Of a stretch of 64,000 nucleotides of DNA, positions 27,538 through 36,335 are shown in pieces. Made by a program: the position numbers and the translations under genes. The notes beneath the pieces were generated by a model. The model was given only the letters and a program-made list of their open reading frames with translations. It was not told where the DNA came from and searched no databases. How positions within the stretch are numbered: position 1 is the first letter of the stretch; every line of letters begins with the position of its first letter. Source of the DNA: JAMHWD01 sp035911135 (GTDB lineage Bacteria > Pseudomonadota > Alphaproteobacteria > Micavibrionales > Micavibrionaceae); assembly GCA_035911135.1 (NCBI GenBank), contig JAMHWD010000011.1, forward strand, positions 62,001 through 126,000, written 5' to 3'.

Positions 27538-28310
27538 TTGAAATCAGCCTTATAGGCCGGATTATCACTGACATCGGGCATCGCCGCCCATATGGCACGA
27601 ATTGGCATGGCGCTTAGCGCCACATCAAACATCGCGCTGCGCTCGTTTTTCGGGACAGGATTATTCCCATCCAGATCACGCATGTAATCCAAAGCTGCCT
27701 GAATACCCGGCTTGATTGTCTCTGCCAAAGTTTTAAGATCAGCTTGCCGGTAGGAAAGACCTGAGAAATGCGCCTTCGTATCGGGCGCGGCAGTCAAATG
27801 GCGGTTTTCGGTATCAATCCTGAAATTATCAAACTGGTAATCGCGAAAGACTTCAAATCCTGTTTTCCGGTCTTTCCCTTTCGTGGCGGATGCCAGCGTC
27901 CAGGCCGTGGCCAGCGCCTTTTGCTGGATACTCGATATCGTTTTGAAATTCTCCGCTGATTCACCAAATTCTGCTGCCTCCGGCAATGCGCTGGCGCTTC
28001 CATACCGGATGTAATCATTTAACGGGCGCTCAATCTCCGCAACCAACCCTTCGGAATACCAGTTACCGTTATAGGAAAAGGGAACGCCCTCAACCCCGCG
28101 GCCCATTTTCAATTGGGCAAATCCCAAAATCAGATGCGCGAAATCATGGGTGATATTCTGCGGGCCGACAAAATTGAAATTTGCACAATGCGCCTCAACC
28201 GCCTGCCGGATGGTCATATCCTCATCCAGCATCCGCACCAGTTCGCCATAAATGGCAAAGCATGGATCGTCCTCCACAGGGCGCGTTAAATTCGGGATTT
28301 CAGGTTTCAT
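27510..28310 (-). CDS. Unknown cytoplasmic protein convergent to gapR
   Basis: 266 residues from the ATG at 28310 (ATGs at 28319 and 28322 are alternatives). No signal peptide or membrane helix is seen. A segment NITHDFAHLILGFAQLKMG near 57-75 carries His-Asp-x-x-His, which could bind a metal and is reminiscent of the COQ4 family signature HDxxH, but a link to COQ4 is only a guess. It overlaps the 3' end of gapR by 28 bp on the opposite strand. Confidence 0.65.
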   Translation of the reverse strand: MKPEIPNLTRPVEDDPCFAIYGELVRMLDEDMTIRQAVEAHCANFNFVGPQNITHDFAHLILGFAQLKMGRGVEGVPFSYNGNWYSEGLVAEIERPLNDYIRYGSASALPEAAEFGESAENFKTISSIQQKALATAWTLASATKGKDRKTGFEVFRDYQFDNFRIDTENRHLTAAPDTKAHFSGLSYRQADLKTLAETIKPGIQAALDYMRDLDGNNPVPKNERSAMFDVALSAMPIRAIWAAMPDVSDNPAYKADFNQSIPMADL

Positions 28311-28362
28311 GCGACCCATCATACATGAAAAAATGCAAATATGGAAATTTTACTGCCTGATC

Positions 28363-30291
28363 CTATTGACGGCCCTTGACCAGCGCATCCACCACTGCCG
28401 GATCGGCCAGCGTCGATGTATCGCCAAGGCTATCCAGCTCATTGGCGGCAATCTTACGCAAGATACGGCGCATGATCTTGCCTGAACGCGTCTTGGGCAG
28501 GCCGGGCGTGATCTGGATTTTATCCGGGCTGGCAATCGGGCCGATGATCTTGCGGACCGTCTGGACAATCTCCTTGGACAGATCGGGGCCATCGGATTGT
28601 CCGGCATTCAAAATGACATAGGCGTAAATCCCCTGCCCTTTAAGATCATGCGGATATCCCACAACCGCGCTTTCAGCCACGGCCGGATGTTCATTGATTG
28701 CGCTTTCAATCTCGGCAGTACCAAAACGGTGGCCGGAGACATTGATCACATCATCCACACGGCCCGTGATCCAGTAATATCCATCCTCATCGCGGCGCGC
28801 GCCATCGCCCGTGAAATACAAACCCGGAAAGGTCGAAAAATAGGTCTGCTTGAAACGCTCGTGATCGCCATAAACCGTTCGCATCATTCCGGGCCAGCTA
28901 TGCAGGATCACAAAATTTCCTTCGGCTGCGCCTTCCAGAAAATTCCCCTCCCCATCGACAATGGCGGGCTGGATGCCGAAAAACGGCCAGCTGGCTGAAC
29001 CGGGTTTCAGCGGCGTTGCGCCGGGCAACGGCGTGACCATATGCCCGCCTGTTTCGGTCTGCCACCATGTATCAACGATCGGGCATCGTTTATCGCCCAC
29101 CACATCATGATACCATTTCCAGGCCTCCACATTGATCGGCTCACCCACGCTGCCCAGAATACGCAATGATTTACGGGATGATTTCTTCACCCATTCATCA
29201 CCCTCGCGCAGCAATGCGCGAATGGCTGTCGGGGCGGTATAGAAAATATTGACCTTGTGCTTGTCGATCACCTGCCAGAAGCGCCCGAAATCCGGATGAC
29301 TGGGGATGCCCTCGAACATCAGCGATATCGCGCCATTGGCCATCGGGCCATAGACAATATAGGAATGACCCGTCACCCAGCCCACATCGGCTGTGCACCA
29401 GTAAACCTCGCCCGGCTTGTAATCAAATACCATCTCATGCGTCATGGAGGCATAAACCATATACCCGCCTGTTGTGTGCAAAACGCCCTTGGGCTTGCCT
29501 GTAGATCCGGAGGTATAAAGGATAAACAGCGGGTCTTCCGCGTTCATCGGCTCGCAAGGGCAATCGGCGCTCTGCGCTGCCAGCAGATCATGATACCAGA
29601 TATCAACCGGCGCGTTGAAGGCAACATCCCCGCCGGTGCGTTTCAAGGTCACTACATGGCGCACGCCTTTGGATTTGGCAACCGCCTCATCGGCATTGGC
29701 CTTTAAGGGTACTTTCTTGCCGCCGCGCAGTCCCTCATCGGCGGTGATAATAATTTCCGCGCCGCAATCGGCAATTCTATCGGCCAGCGAACCCGGCGAA
29801 AAACCGCCAAAGACCACGGAATGAATCGCGCCAATCCGCGCGCAGGCCAGCATCGCATAAGCCGCCTCCAGCACCATGGGCATGTAGATAATCACGCGGT
29901 CGCCTTTTTTCACGCCCAGTGATTTTAATCCATTGGCGAGTTTCGAAACCTCGTCCTTGACCCCGGCATAGCTTACCGTCTTGCTCTCGGATGGGTCATC
30001 CCCCTCCCAGATCAGGGCCGTATTGCCGCCATTCCCCGCCTCGACATGGCGGTCCACGCAGTTATGGCAGGCATTCAAAATGCCGTCTTCATACCATTTG
30101 ATATCGACATTGCCATGAAAATCGCCGCTGCGGATTTTGGTAGGGTTTTTAAACCAGCTGATGCGCTTGGCCTGCACCGCCCAGAAAATATCAGGCTGCT
30201 CGACCGAACCCTTATACATCGCGTTATATTTATCGGCGGTGATATGGGCGGCTTTGGCGATCTGATCGGCGGGCTTGAAGATTTCACTCAT
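28363..30291 (-). CDS. acsA: Acetyl-CoA synthetase (AMP-forming)
   Basis: Activates acetate to acetyl-CoA through acetyl-AMP. At 642 residues it has the usual length. Motifs: YTSGSTGKPKGVLHTTGGY (adenylate-forming P-loop), WWQTETGGHM, YFTGDGARRDEDGYYWITGR and the C-terminal lysine motif PKTRSGKIMRRILR, whose Lys is the usual acetylation site. ATG at 30291 with a strong GAAGGAAGGA site. It runs in the same direction as accBC but is separated by 163 bp containing an 18-bp palindrome. Confidence 0.96.
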   Translation of the reverse strand: MSEIFKPADQIAKAAHITADKYNAMYKGSVEQPDIFWAVQAKRISWFKNPTKIRSGDFHGNVDIKWYEDGILNACHNCVDRHVEAGNGGNTALIWEGDDPSESKTVSYAGVKDEVSKLANGLKSLGVKKGDRVIIYMPMVLEAAYAMLACARIGAIHSVVFGGFSPGSLADRIADCGAEIIITADEGLRGGKKVPLKANADEAVAKSKGVRHVVTLKRTGGDVAFNAPVDIWYHDLLAAQSADCPCEPMNAEDPLFILYTSGSTGKPKGVLHTTGGYMVYASMTHEMVFDYKPGEVYWCTADVGWVTGHSYIVYGPMANGAISLMFEGIPSHPDFGRFWQVIDKHKVNIFYTAPTAIRALLREGDEWVKKSSRKSLRILGSVGEPINVEAWKWYHDVVGDKRCPIVDTWWQTETGGHMVTPLPGATPLKPGSASWPFFGIQPAIVDGEGNFLEGAAEGNFVILHSWPGMMRTVYGDHERFKQTYFSTFPGLYFTGDGARRDEDGYYWITGRVDDVINVSGHRFGTAEIESAINEHPAVAESAVVGYPHDLKGQGIYAYVILNAGQSDGPDLSKEIVQTVRKIIGPIASPDKIQITPGLPKTRSGKIMRRILRKIAANELDSLGDTSTLADPAVVDALVKGRQ

Positions 30292-30370
30292 TTAAAAAAT
30301 CCTTCCTTCAGTTCTTACAGGCTGGTCTTTGATTTTAACATGAAATGAAAGCACAAAGGGCGATTGGTTA

Positions 30371-30388
30371 TTGTGCGGCGCCGCACAA
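30371..30388. promoter_or_regulatory. Perfect 18-bp palindrome upstream of acsA
   Basis: TTGTGCGGCGCCGCACAA is a perfect palindrome with no spacer, 80 bp before the acsA start and 67 bp after accC. No T tract follows on the acsA strand, so an operator is more likely than a terminator. The binding protein is unknown. Confidence 0.45.
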
Positions 30389-30454
30389 AAAAACTTCTAC
30401 GCAGAACTTGAAATCCGGCCCCGGAACATTAGAAGCCTCCTGAGATTGATGAAA

Positions 30455-31810
30455 TCAGGCCTTCTTCTCAGCCAGTTTTTTCTCAAGCCAATGGATGGTG
30501 TAATCGCCGGATATGAATTCCGGCTGGTCGAGGATCCATAAATGAAGGGGAAGCGTTGTTTTTACGCCCTCGATGATGGTTTCCTGAATGGCGCGTTTGA
30601 GACGCTGGATGCATTCCTCGCGGCTTGAGCCAAAGGCAATGAGCTTCCCGATCATGGAATCATAATAAGGCGGGATCGAATACCCCTGATAGAGCGCGCT
30701 GTCGAAACGAACGCCCAGACCGCCCGGCGCATGGAATTGCGTGACCTTGCCCGGTGACGGGATAAAGCTTTGCGGGTCTTCGGCATTGATGCGGATTTCA
30801 ATCGCATGGCCGCGCAGACGGAACGGCCGCCCGGCTTCGCGGTTGATGCTCAAAGGCTGACCGGCGGCCACCTTGATCTGCTCGGCGATCAAATCCACGC
30901 CTGTAATCATTTCCGTTACCGGATGTTCCACCTGAATACGCGTATTCATTTCCATGAAATAGAATTTGCCGTCTTCATACAAAAATTCAATCGTGCCTGC
31001 GCCGACATAACCCATTCTACCGACCGTATCAGCGGCAAGATTACCGATCTGCTCGCGCAGTTCCTCGGTCAGGACAGGAGAAGGGCCTTCCTCGACCAGT
31101 TTCTGGTGGCGGCGCTGGATGGAACAATCGCGCTCGCCCAGATGAACCGCATTGCCATGCTTGTCGCCGAAAATCTGAATCTCGATATGGCGCGGCTTTT
31201 CGAGGAATTTTTCCATGTAAACCGTATCGTCGCCGAAATTGGCTTTGGCCTCGGCGCGCGCGCGGTTGTATTGCTCGATGAAATCTTCTGCGGCGCGGAC
31301 AATCTGCATGCCCTTGCCGCCGCCGCCCGATGCGGCCTTGATCAGGACTGGAAAGCCCATTTCCTTGGCCAGTGCCAGACCGGCCTCGCCGCTTTCCAGC
31401 GCGCCTTCTGATCCCGGAACAACAGGAAGGCCCAGAGCCTTCACCGTCTTTTTCGCCATGACCTTATCGCCCATCTTCTCAATCAGCTCCGCAGGCGGAC
31501 CAATAAAGGTAAAGCCGTGCTCCTCGACCATGCGGGCAAATTGCGCGTTCTCGGACAAGAATCCATAGCCCGGATGAATGGCATCTGCGCCGGTCAGCGC
31601 GGCGGCGCTTAAGATCGCCGGAATGTTCAAATAGCTGTCCTTGCCCGATGGCGGGCCGATACAGACCGATTCATCGGCAAGACGCACCGCCATGGAATTG
31701 GCATCCGCCGTGGAATGAACGGCAACGCTCTCGATGCCCATCTCGCGGCAGGCGCGAATAACGCGCAAGGCAATTTCACCGCGATTGGCTATCAGGATTT
31801 TTTTGAACAT
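30455..31810 (-). CDS. accC: Biotin carboxylase subunit of acetyl-CoA carboxylase
   Basis: Carboxylates the biotin on AccB using ATP and bicarbonate, the first step of fatty-acid synthesis. 451 residues, standard length. Motifs: N-terminal KILIANRGEIALRVIRA, the ATP-grasp glycine loop KAASGGGGKGMQIV, catalytic segment MEMNTRIQVEHPVTEM and the RLRGHAIEIRINAEDP strand. It begins 7 bp after accB ends, so the two form an operon. Confidence 0.97.
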   Translation of the reverse strand: MFKKILIANRGEIALRVIRACREMGIESVAVHSTADANSMAVRLADESVCIGPPSGKDSYLNIPAILSAAALTGADAIHPGYGFLSENAQFARMVEEHGFTFIGPPAELIEKMGDKVMAKKTVKALGLPVVPGSEGALESGEAGLALAKEMGFPVLIKAASGGGGKGMQIVRAAEDFIEQYNRARAEAKANFGDDTVYMEKFLEKPRHIEIQIFGDKHGNAVHLGERDCSIQRRHQKLVEEGPSPVLTEELREQIGNLAADTVGRMGYVGAGTIEFLYEDGKFYFMEMNTRIQVEHPVTEMITGVDLIAEQIKVAAGQPLSINREAGRPFRLRGHAIEIRINAEDPQSFIPSPGKVTQFHAPGGLGVRFDSALYQGYSIPPYYDSMIGKLIAFGSSREECIQRLKRAIQETIIEGVKTTLPLHLWILDQPEFISGDYTIHWLEKKLAEKKA

Positions 31811-31817
31811 GGGCGAT

Positions 31818-32288
31818 TTACTCGATCACCATCAGGACATCGCCATATTCGATCGGCTGGCCATCCTTGACGAGGATCTGCGTCACGGTCCCGCCCTTAT
31901 CGGCCTTGATCGGGTTCATCACCTTCATGGCCTCGATGATCAGCAGCGTATCGCCGGGCTTTACGCTCGCGCCCTTGGACACGAAAGGCGGCTTGCCGGG
32001 TTCAGACGCCAGATAGGCCGTACCCACCATAGGTGAAGTCACCGCGCCGGGATGCGAATGCGCCACTGTGTCAGAGCTCATATTCGCAGGCTGGGGCAAG
32101 GTAGGATCGGAATGCATCATCACAGGCGATGCCGGCGCGCCCAGAACGGCTCCGCCGCCCATCACGAGCGCCCCGCCGCCCTTGGAAACACGGATGCCCT
32201 TGTCGCCATCGGCGACCTCGATTTCGGTCAGGCCCGTTTCATCCAGAAGACGGGCGAGTTCCTTGATAGCGCTTGAATCTATTTTCAT
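31818..32288 (-). CDS. accB: Biotin carboxyl carrier protein
   Basis: Carries biotin between AccC and the carboxyltransferase. 156 residues: N-terminal helix MKIDSSAIKELARLLDETGL, a Pro/Ala-rich linker, and the biotinyl domain (about 80-156) with the lysine motif EAMKVMNPIKAD. The 275 bp upstream is AT-rich with no gene and should hold the accBC promoter. In relatives aroQ normally lies just upstream in the same direction; here two opposite-strand genes intervene. Confidence 0.96.
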   Translation of the reverse strand: MKIDSSAIKELARLLDETGLTEIEVADGDKGIRVSKGGGALVMGGGAVLGAPASPVMMHSDPTLPQPANMSSDTVAHSHPGAVTSPMVGTAYLASEPGKPPFVSKGASVKPGDTLLIIEAMKVMNPIKADKGGTVTQILVKDGQPIEYGDVLMVIE

Positions 32289-32563
32289 AATTTTTTCTTA
32301 CTTGTTAAAAAGACGTATCTGATTACAAAAATTAGAGCCAGAAGTCAAAGAATGATCAACACAGCATAGAGATAGGTTGCGTATAGTTTTTGGCAAACTA
32401 CGATATATTCTCTTGGTCCTAAGGGGCTGAAAGCAATGATTTTCCCTATATTATTTTAACATAATATTAATAGAAGCCTCGTATCGTTTAAGGGTAAAAT
32501 AGGAAAAATGCGGCTTTGCTGGTATAATTTCAGGCAAAGCCATCAAGGCGGGATCAGGTTTAT

Positions 32564-32896
32564 ATGAGGGATAAGTTCAGCATGACCAGCACCGGACAGG
32601 ACGGCGAGATGTCTCCAGCCGTAAAGACCCCGCGCTATGATTATTTTGTCTATACGCCCGGCGGCGATAATCCCGATATTGGTATCCGTATTTTACTCGA
32701 TGACCGTGGCCGCAAGCTTGGCGCGGAAACTGTAAACCCCAATACCGGGGATATACAATTGGGACAAACGCGCATCAAAACAGTTGAAGAAGGCATCGGC
32801 GTGCGTGAAAGCAGCGCAGAAGAATTTCACCGCCTGCATCAGGATATTTTGCACAAGCTGGGACAATTCCCCGCCAATAAAAATGAAATCATGTAA
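32564..32896 (+). CDS. Small unknown protein upstream of RelA/SpoT-like gene
   Basis: 110 residues (ATG 32564; an ATG at 32582 with AGGGA upstream gives 104). The middle contains YDYFVYTPGGDNPDIGIRI and LDDRGRKLGAETVNPNTGD, suggesting a small beta-rich fold, followed by a helical C-terminus. No signal peptide or known domain. It precedes the 572-residue gene by 85 bp in the same direction, so a functional pair (for example chaperone or immunity) is possible but unproven. Confidence 0.6.
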   Translation: MRDKFSMTSTGQDGEMSPAVKTPRYDYFVYTPGGDNPDIGIRILLDDRGRKLGAETVNPNTGDIQLGQTRIKTVEEGIGVRESSAEEFHRLHQDILHKLGQFPANKNEIM

Positions 32897-32981
32897 GGGG
32901 CTGGGCGGATAAAATTTCTTCTGCATAAAAACAAATATACAAAAAATAAAAAAATAAGCGGCAATCAGGGTTAAGAGGATA

Positions 32982-34700
32982 GTGACAGACGGCATCAATA
33001 ATACAGATATAACACCAGCACAGCCCGCCGCTCCGGTACCGGATTCCTATGGTGTGAAACCCGCGCAATCGCTTGAGGGTTTTGGCGAGATTATCGAGCA
33101 GGCCGGACAATCGCAGGGCATGCTTCAGGACGCCGGGCAAAACATCGCCGACGTGCTCACTCAGCGTTATCCGGGCTTGTTCCCCGATCTGGAATTTTCC
33201 CAAGGCCCTCTCAAGCAAGAAGACCGCGCCGCCGTAAAATTACTGGGCGATAGCGGCAATGCGCTCGATCCGGCCAAGGCCCCTGAAATTGTGGATCTGG
33301 TGCGCGGGCGGATCGTGATTGATACGGCCGATCAGGTGCGCGCCATCCGCGAAGTGCTGGCCGATCCGGAACTTCGGGAATCGCTTGGCATCGAATATGC
33401 CAAGGATCGCTTCGCAAAACCCAGCGATACGCATTACCGCGATATAAATTTGAGCGTCCGCCTGCCCAACGGGCATGTCGCTGAAATCCAGATCAACCAG
33501 CGCGACATGATGGCCGCCGCCGAATTTACGCATGACCCTTATGAAGATGCCGATGCCATTCGTAAACGCGCCCAGATCGAAGGCCGCACCGTCACGCCGG
33601 AAGAACTTGATGAAATTGAACGCCTGCAAAATTTCTCGCAGGATGCCCATGATATGGGCGCTGCGCGTTTTGAAGGGGCAGATGATCTTTTGAGCGAAGC
33701 GGGCCGCGCCAAGCTGGACAAGGATTATGCCGGGCGTCTTGCCGCTGATCCTGCTTACGTGCCGGGCGAGACTATTCAATCGGGGCATAAATATGACGCG
33801 CTGATCGTGGATGGTGCCTTGCCGATTGATGAATCCAAATACGCCTATGGCGGGATCGGCGCCAAGGAACTCACAAGGCAGGCCGGCATCGAGGTTGATG
33901 GTATTACTCTTGATATGCTGGATAACTCGGCCCTTGCCGCTCAAACGCCGGCAATATCGCATGAACCCGCCGCCAACATCCCGGATGCCCCGCACATTGC
34001 TGCGGAAAGCGGCGCGCTTTCCTTCACTGAACAGCTGGGCCGCCGGGCCGGTATTATCGGCGGTGTGGTCGTTGCCGGGGCGCTGGCCGTTTCTGGTGCG
34101 AGCGCAGGCGAAGTTGCCCTTGGCACGGCCGAGGCCACAATCCCCGGTGTCTCATCGGCTGTGGCGCTTGAGGAAGGCCGCTATGCCGAAGCCGGAATGC
34201 GCGGCGTGGAAGAAGTTCCCGTTCTTGGCCTTGCCGCCTCCGAGATTGTCCGTCCAATTGCCAGGGGCGCGGGATATGACATGGACCCTTCCTTGCTGGC
34301 CATGGCCCTTGCCAGCGAACCCAGAGAAATAAGCCCGGAGCAGAAAAAATTCTGGGACGTGTATGATAACCTGCCCGCCGCGGCCACCGATGACATGCCG
34401 CCGGAAGTAGCAGGTCTTGTCGAACTCAAGGGCGCGATCGAGCGCGGCGAAGCCTCCATCCGGGATGCCGCGCCGGAACACAGGGAGGCCGCTATCGAGG
34501 CCACCATCGCCGTCGAGGATCGTTATTCCGTTCTCTATGATGATTTGACGGATAATGAAGGCATTGCCGAAGTTGAGAACTGGATTGCCGCCAATGCTGC
34601 GGCCACGCCGCAAGCGCCTGCGCCAGCCGAACCCGTGATGGAGATTGCCGATCTCGATAACACAGGGCAGACAAATGCCCTGCCCGTGCCGCGCCGCTAA
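32982..34700 (+). CDS. Large protein with RelA/SpoT-like region
   Basis: 572 residues from GTG at 32982 (AGAGGA 5 nt upstream). Residues about 95-200 resemble a RelA/SpoT nucleotidyltransferase core: DLVRGRIVIDTADQVRAIRE, KDRFAKPSDTHYRDINLSV and a strand HVAEIQINQRDMMAAAEF, where the Glu matches the catalytic Glu of the EvQIRT motif. The usual N-terminal ATP-binding Arg/Lys cluster is not clear, so activity is uncertain. A Gly/Ala-rich hydrophobic stretch (GIIGGVVVAGALAVSGASAG, about 355-375) could cross or perturb a membrane. The tail is Pro/Ala-rich. This layout recalls toxin or effector proteins. It is inserted between aroQ and accB. Confidence 0.55.
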   Translation: MTDGINNTDITPAQPAAPVPDSYGVKPAQSLEGFGEIIEQAGQSQGMLQDAGQNIADVLTQRYPGLFPDLEFSQGPLKQEDRAAVKLLGDSGNALDPAKAPEIVDLVRGRIVIDTADQVRAIREVLADPELRESLGIEYAKDRFAKPSDTHYRDINLSVRLPNGHVAEIQINQRDMMAAAEFTHDPYEDADAIRKRAQIEGRTVTPEELDEIERLQNFSQDAHDMGAARFEGADDLLSEAGRAKLDKDYAGRLAADPAYVPGETIQSGHKYDALIVDGALPIDESKYAYGGIGAKELTRQAGIEVDGITLDMLDNSALAAQTPAISHEPAANIPDAPHIAAESGALSFTEQLGRRAGIIGGVVVAGALAVSGASAGEVALGTAEATIPGVSSAVALEEGRYAEAGMRGVEEVPVLGLAASEIVRPIARGAGYDMDPSLLAMALASEPREISPEQKKFWDVYDNLPAAATDDMPPEVAGLVELKGAIERGEASIRDAAPEHREAAIEATIAVEDRYSVLYDDLTDNEGIAEVENWIAANAAATPQAPAPAEPVMEIADLDNTGQTNALPVPRR

Positions 34701-34718
34701 CGGTAACAACAAACCTGA

Positions 34719-35159
34719 TTACGCTTCCTTGATTTTGGCTGCCAGCTGTTTAAGGGCCTCGGCATAACCGGCTGCGCCCTGGCCCGCGACATGCACGCAG
34801 GCCACCGGCTCGATATAGGATAAATGCCGGAAAGCCTCACGCGTTTTGGGATCGGATATATGAACTTCAGCCACGGGCAAGCCCGTTAATTTCAGCGCGT
34901 CATGAATCGCCACCGATGTATGCGTATAGGCGGCGGCATTGATCAGGATCGCATCCGCCTTGCCGATGGATTGTTGAATCCATGTCACAATTTCGCCTTC
35001 GTGATTGCTCTGGCGGAAATCAATATCCAGCCCTAAATCATCGCCCGTCTCGCGGCAGAGTTTTTCGATATCGGCCAATGTCTGGGAACCATAAATGGAT
35101 GGCTCCCGCATGCCCAGCATATTGAGGTTAGGGCCGTTAATGATGAGAATGTGCATCAT
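34719..35159 (-). CDS. aroQ: Type II 3-dehydroquinate dehydratase
   Basis: Converts 3-dehydroquinate to 3-dehydroshikimate in the shikimate pathway. 146 residues, the normal length. Motifs: INGPNLNMLGMREPSIYG with the catalytic Tyr, RQSNHEGEIVTWIQ, INAAAYTHTSVAIHDAL and EVHISDPKTREAFRHLSY. Starts at a double ATG (35154-35159) inside the end of the PCuAC gene, overlapping it by 23 bp, so translation is probably coupled. Confidence 0.96.
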   Translation of the reverse strand: MMHILIINGPNLNMLGMREPSIYGSQTLADIEKLCRETGDDLGLDIDFRQSNHEGEIVTWIQQSIGKADAILINAAAYTHTSVAIHDALKLTGLPVAEVHISDPKTREAFRHLSYIEPVACVHVAGQGAAGYAEALKQLAAKIKEA

Positions 35160-35652
35160 CTTCCTTGGCCTTGTCCGCGGCCTCCGCAGCGCCGCCGGGT
35201 GTTATGACGCTCACAAGCGCGGTCACAACCTTGCCGCCTTCAAAATTCAACGTGACCGGAAATTTTGTCCCATGCGCCAGCGGCGCCTTGAGCCCGATCA
35301 ACATCACATGATCGCCCGTAGCCGTAAATTTCAAATTCCCATGCGAGGGAATTTCAAACCCCTGCTCGGCCTTACGCATTTCCATGGTATCGCCATTCAT
35401 GGTCATGGTGTGCAGCTCTGCGCTTTCGCTAACATCGGCGCTTACCGATACAAGACGGATGGCGGTTTCCTCATGATTTTGCAACTCGAAAAATACCGCC
35501 CCGTTTTTCTGTCCCTCGGCGGTGGCAAAGGCCAGCGGCTGTTTGATCACAACCATTTCGTGCTTGCTGCCTTGCGCCTGCGCGCCGGTCCAGAATGCGC
35601 CCGCGAATAGAATCGCCAGTGCTGCAATTTTCATCATGCTTTGAATTTTCAT
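35137..35652 (-). CDS. Periplasmic copper chaperone PCuAC
   Basis: A 171-residue exported protein of the PCu(A)C (DUF461) family, which delivers Cu(I) to the CuA centre of cytochrome oxidase. After the signal peptide (IAALAILFAGAFWTGAQA) come the Cu ligands in pattern: AELHTMTMNGDTMEM ... GDHVMLIGL. The C-terminus is Lys/Glu/His-rich and ends HSHH, perhaps an extra metal site. ATG at 35652 with GGAGAG 5 nt upstream. Followed by aroQ with overlap; preceded by two DsbA-type genes, which fits an oxidative-folding/copper context. Confidence 0.9.
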   Translation of the reverse strand: MKIQSMMKIAALAILFAGAFWTGAQAQGSKHEMVVIKQPLAFATAEGQKNGAVFFELQNHEETAIRLVSVSADVSESAELHTMTMNGDTMEMRKAEQGFEIPSHGNLKFTATGDHVMLIGLKAPLAHGTKFPVTLNFEGGKVVTALVSVITPGGAAEAADKAKEDDAHSHH

Positions 35653-35685
35653 GTTTCTCTCCGTTTAATGATTTTCATTAAAAAA

Positions 35686-36303
35686 TTACTGGCTGGCCTG
35701 CCCGCGCGCCATCGCAAACAGCTTCTGGTAATCGGCCTTCTCCAGCGTGCTTTCGGTGTTCAGGATCTGGCCGTTGATAAAAATGGCCGGCGTGCCCGTA
35801 ACGCCCAGCGCAATCATCTTCTGACTATTGCCCCGTACCGCGCCGTCAATATCCAAATCTTTCAAATCCGTCTCCAGCTTCGTGCTGTCAACACCGGCGC
35901 CTTCGGATATTTCCGTCAGGCGTTCGGGCGTAAGGTTTTCATGATTGATCATCAGATAATCCATCATCTCGAAAAACTTGCCCTGCTTGCCGGCGGCATA
36001 AGTCAGATATGCGCCTGTCGTGCCATCGGCATTGGTTGTCATCACAGGCCGCGGCGCAAAGCGTATCTTGCCATCTTCCTTAATCGCCGCCATCAGGAGC
36101 GGATAGGCCTCGCGGCAGAACGGGCAGGAATAATCCAGATACATCACCACATCCAGATCGGCATTTTCCGGCGCGATAACATAGCCATCACTGAAATCGG
36201 AAAGCGAGTAACGGGCCATGATCAGCCCATAGGCCTGCGCGCTGACATAGCCGCATAGAAGGACGATAAACCCCAGAAATATCCGTAAGGGCCATTTTTT
36301 CAT
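35686..36303 (-). CDS. DsbA-family thiol oxidoreductase (CPFC)
   Basis: 205 residues with an N-terminal membrane anchor or signal (IFLGFIVLLCGYVSAQA) and a thioredoxin fold holding the redox site DYSCPFCREAYP and the cis-Pro loop VTGTPAIFINGQIL. Belongs to the DsbA/Com1-like group, which oxidises or isomerises periplasmic disulfides. Strong ribosome site GAGGAAGGA before ATG 36303. It follows the larger DsbA-like gene by 32 bp in an operon with PCuAC and aroQ. Confidence 0.92.
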   Translation of the reverse strand: MKKWPLRIFLGFIVLLCGYVSAQAYGLIMARYSLSDFSDGYVIAPENADLDVVMYLDYSCPFCREAYPLLMAAIKEDGKIRFAPRPVMTTNADGTTGAYLTYAAGKQGKFFEMMDYLMINHENLTPERLTEISEGAGVDSTKLETDLKDLDIDGAVRGNSQKMIALGVTGTPAIFINGQILNTESTLEKADYQKLFAMARGQASQ

Positions 36304-36335
36304 GCCGGGTTCCTTCCTCTTGCTTATGGACCGGA

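Noticed and set aside
30371..30388. Palindrome as accC or acsA terminator
   Set aside because: It lies upstream of acsA and downstream of no same-strand gene end; the minus strand lacks a T tract after it.
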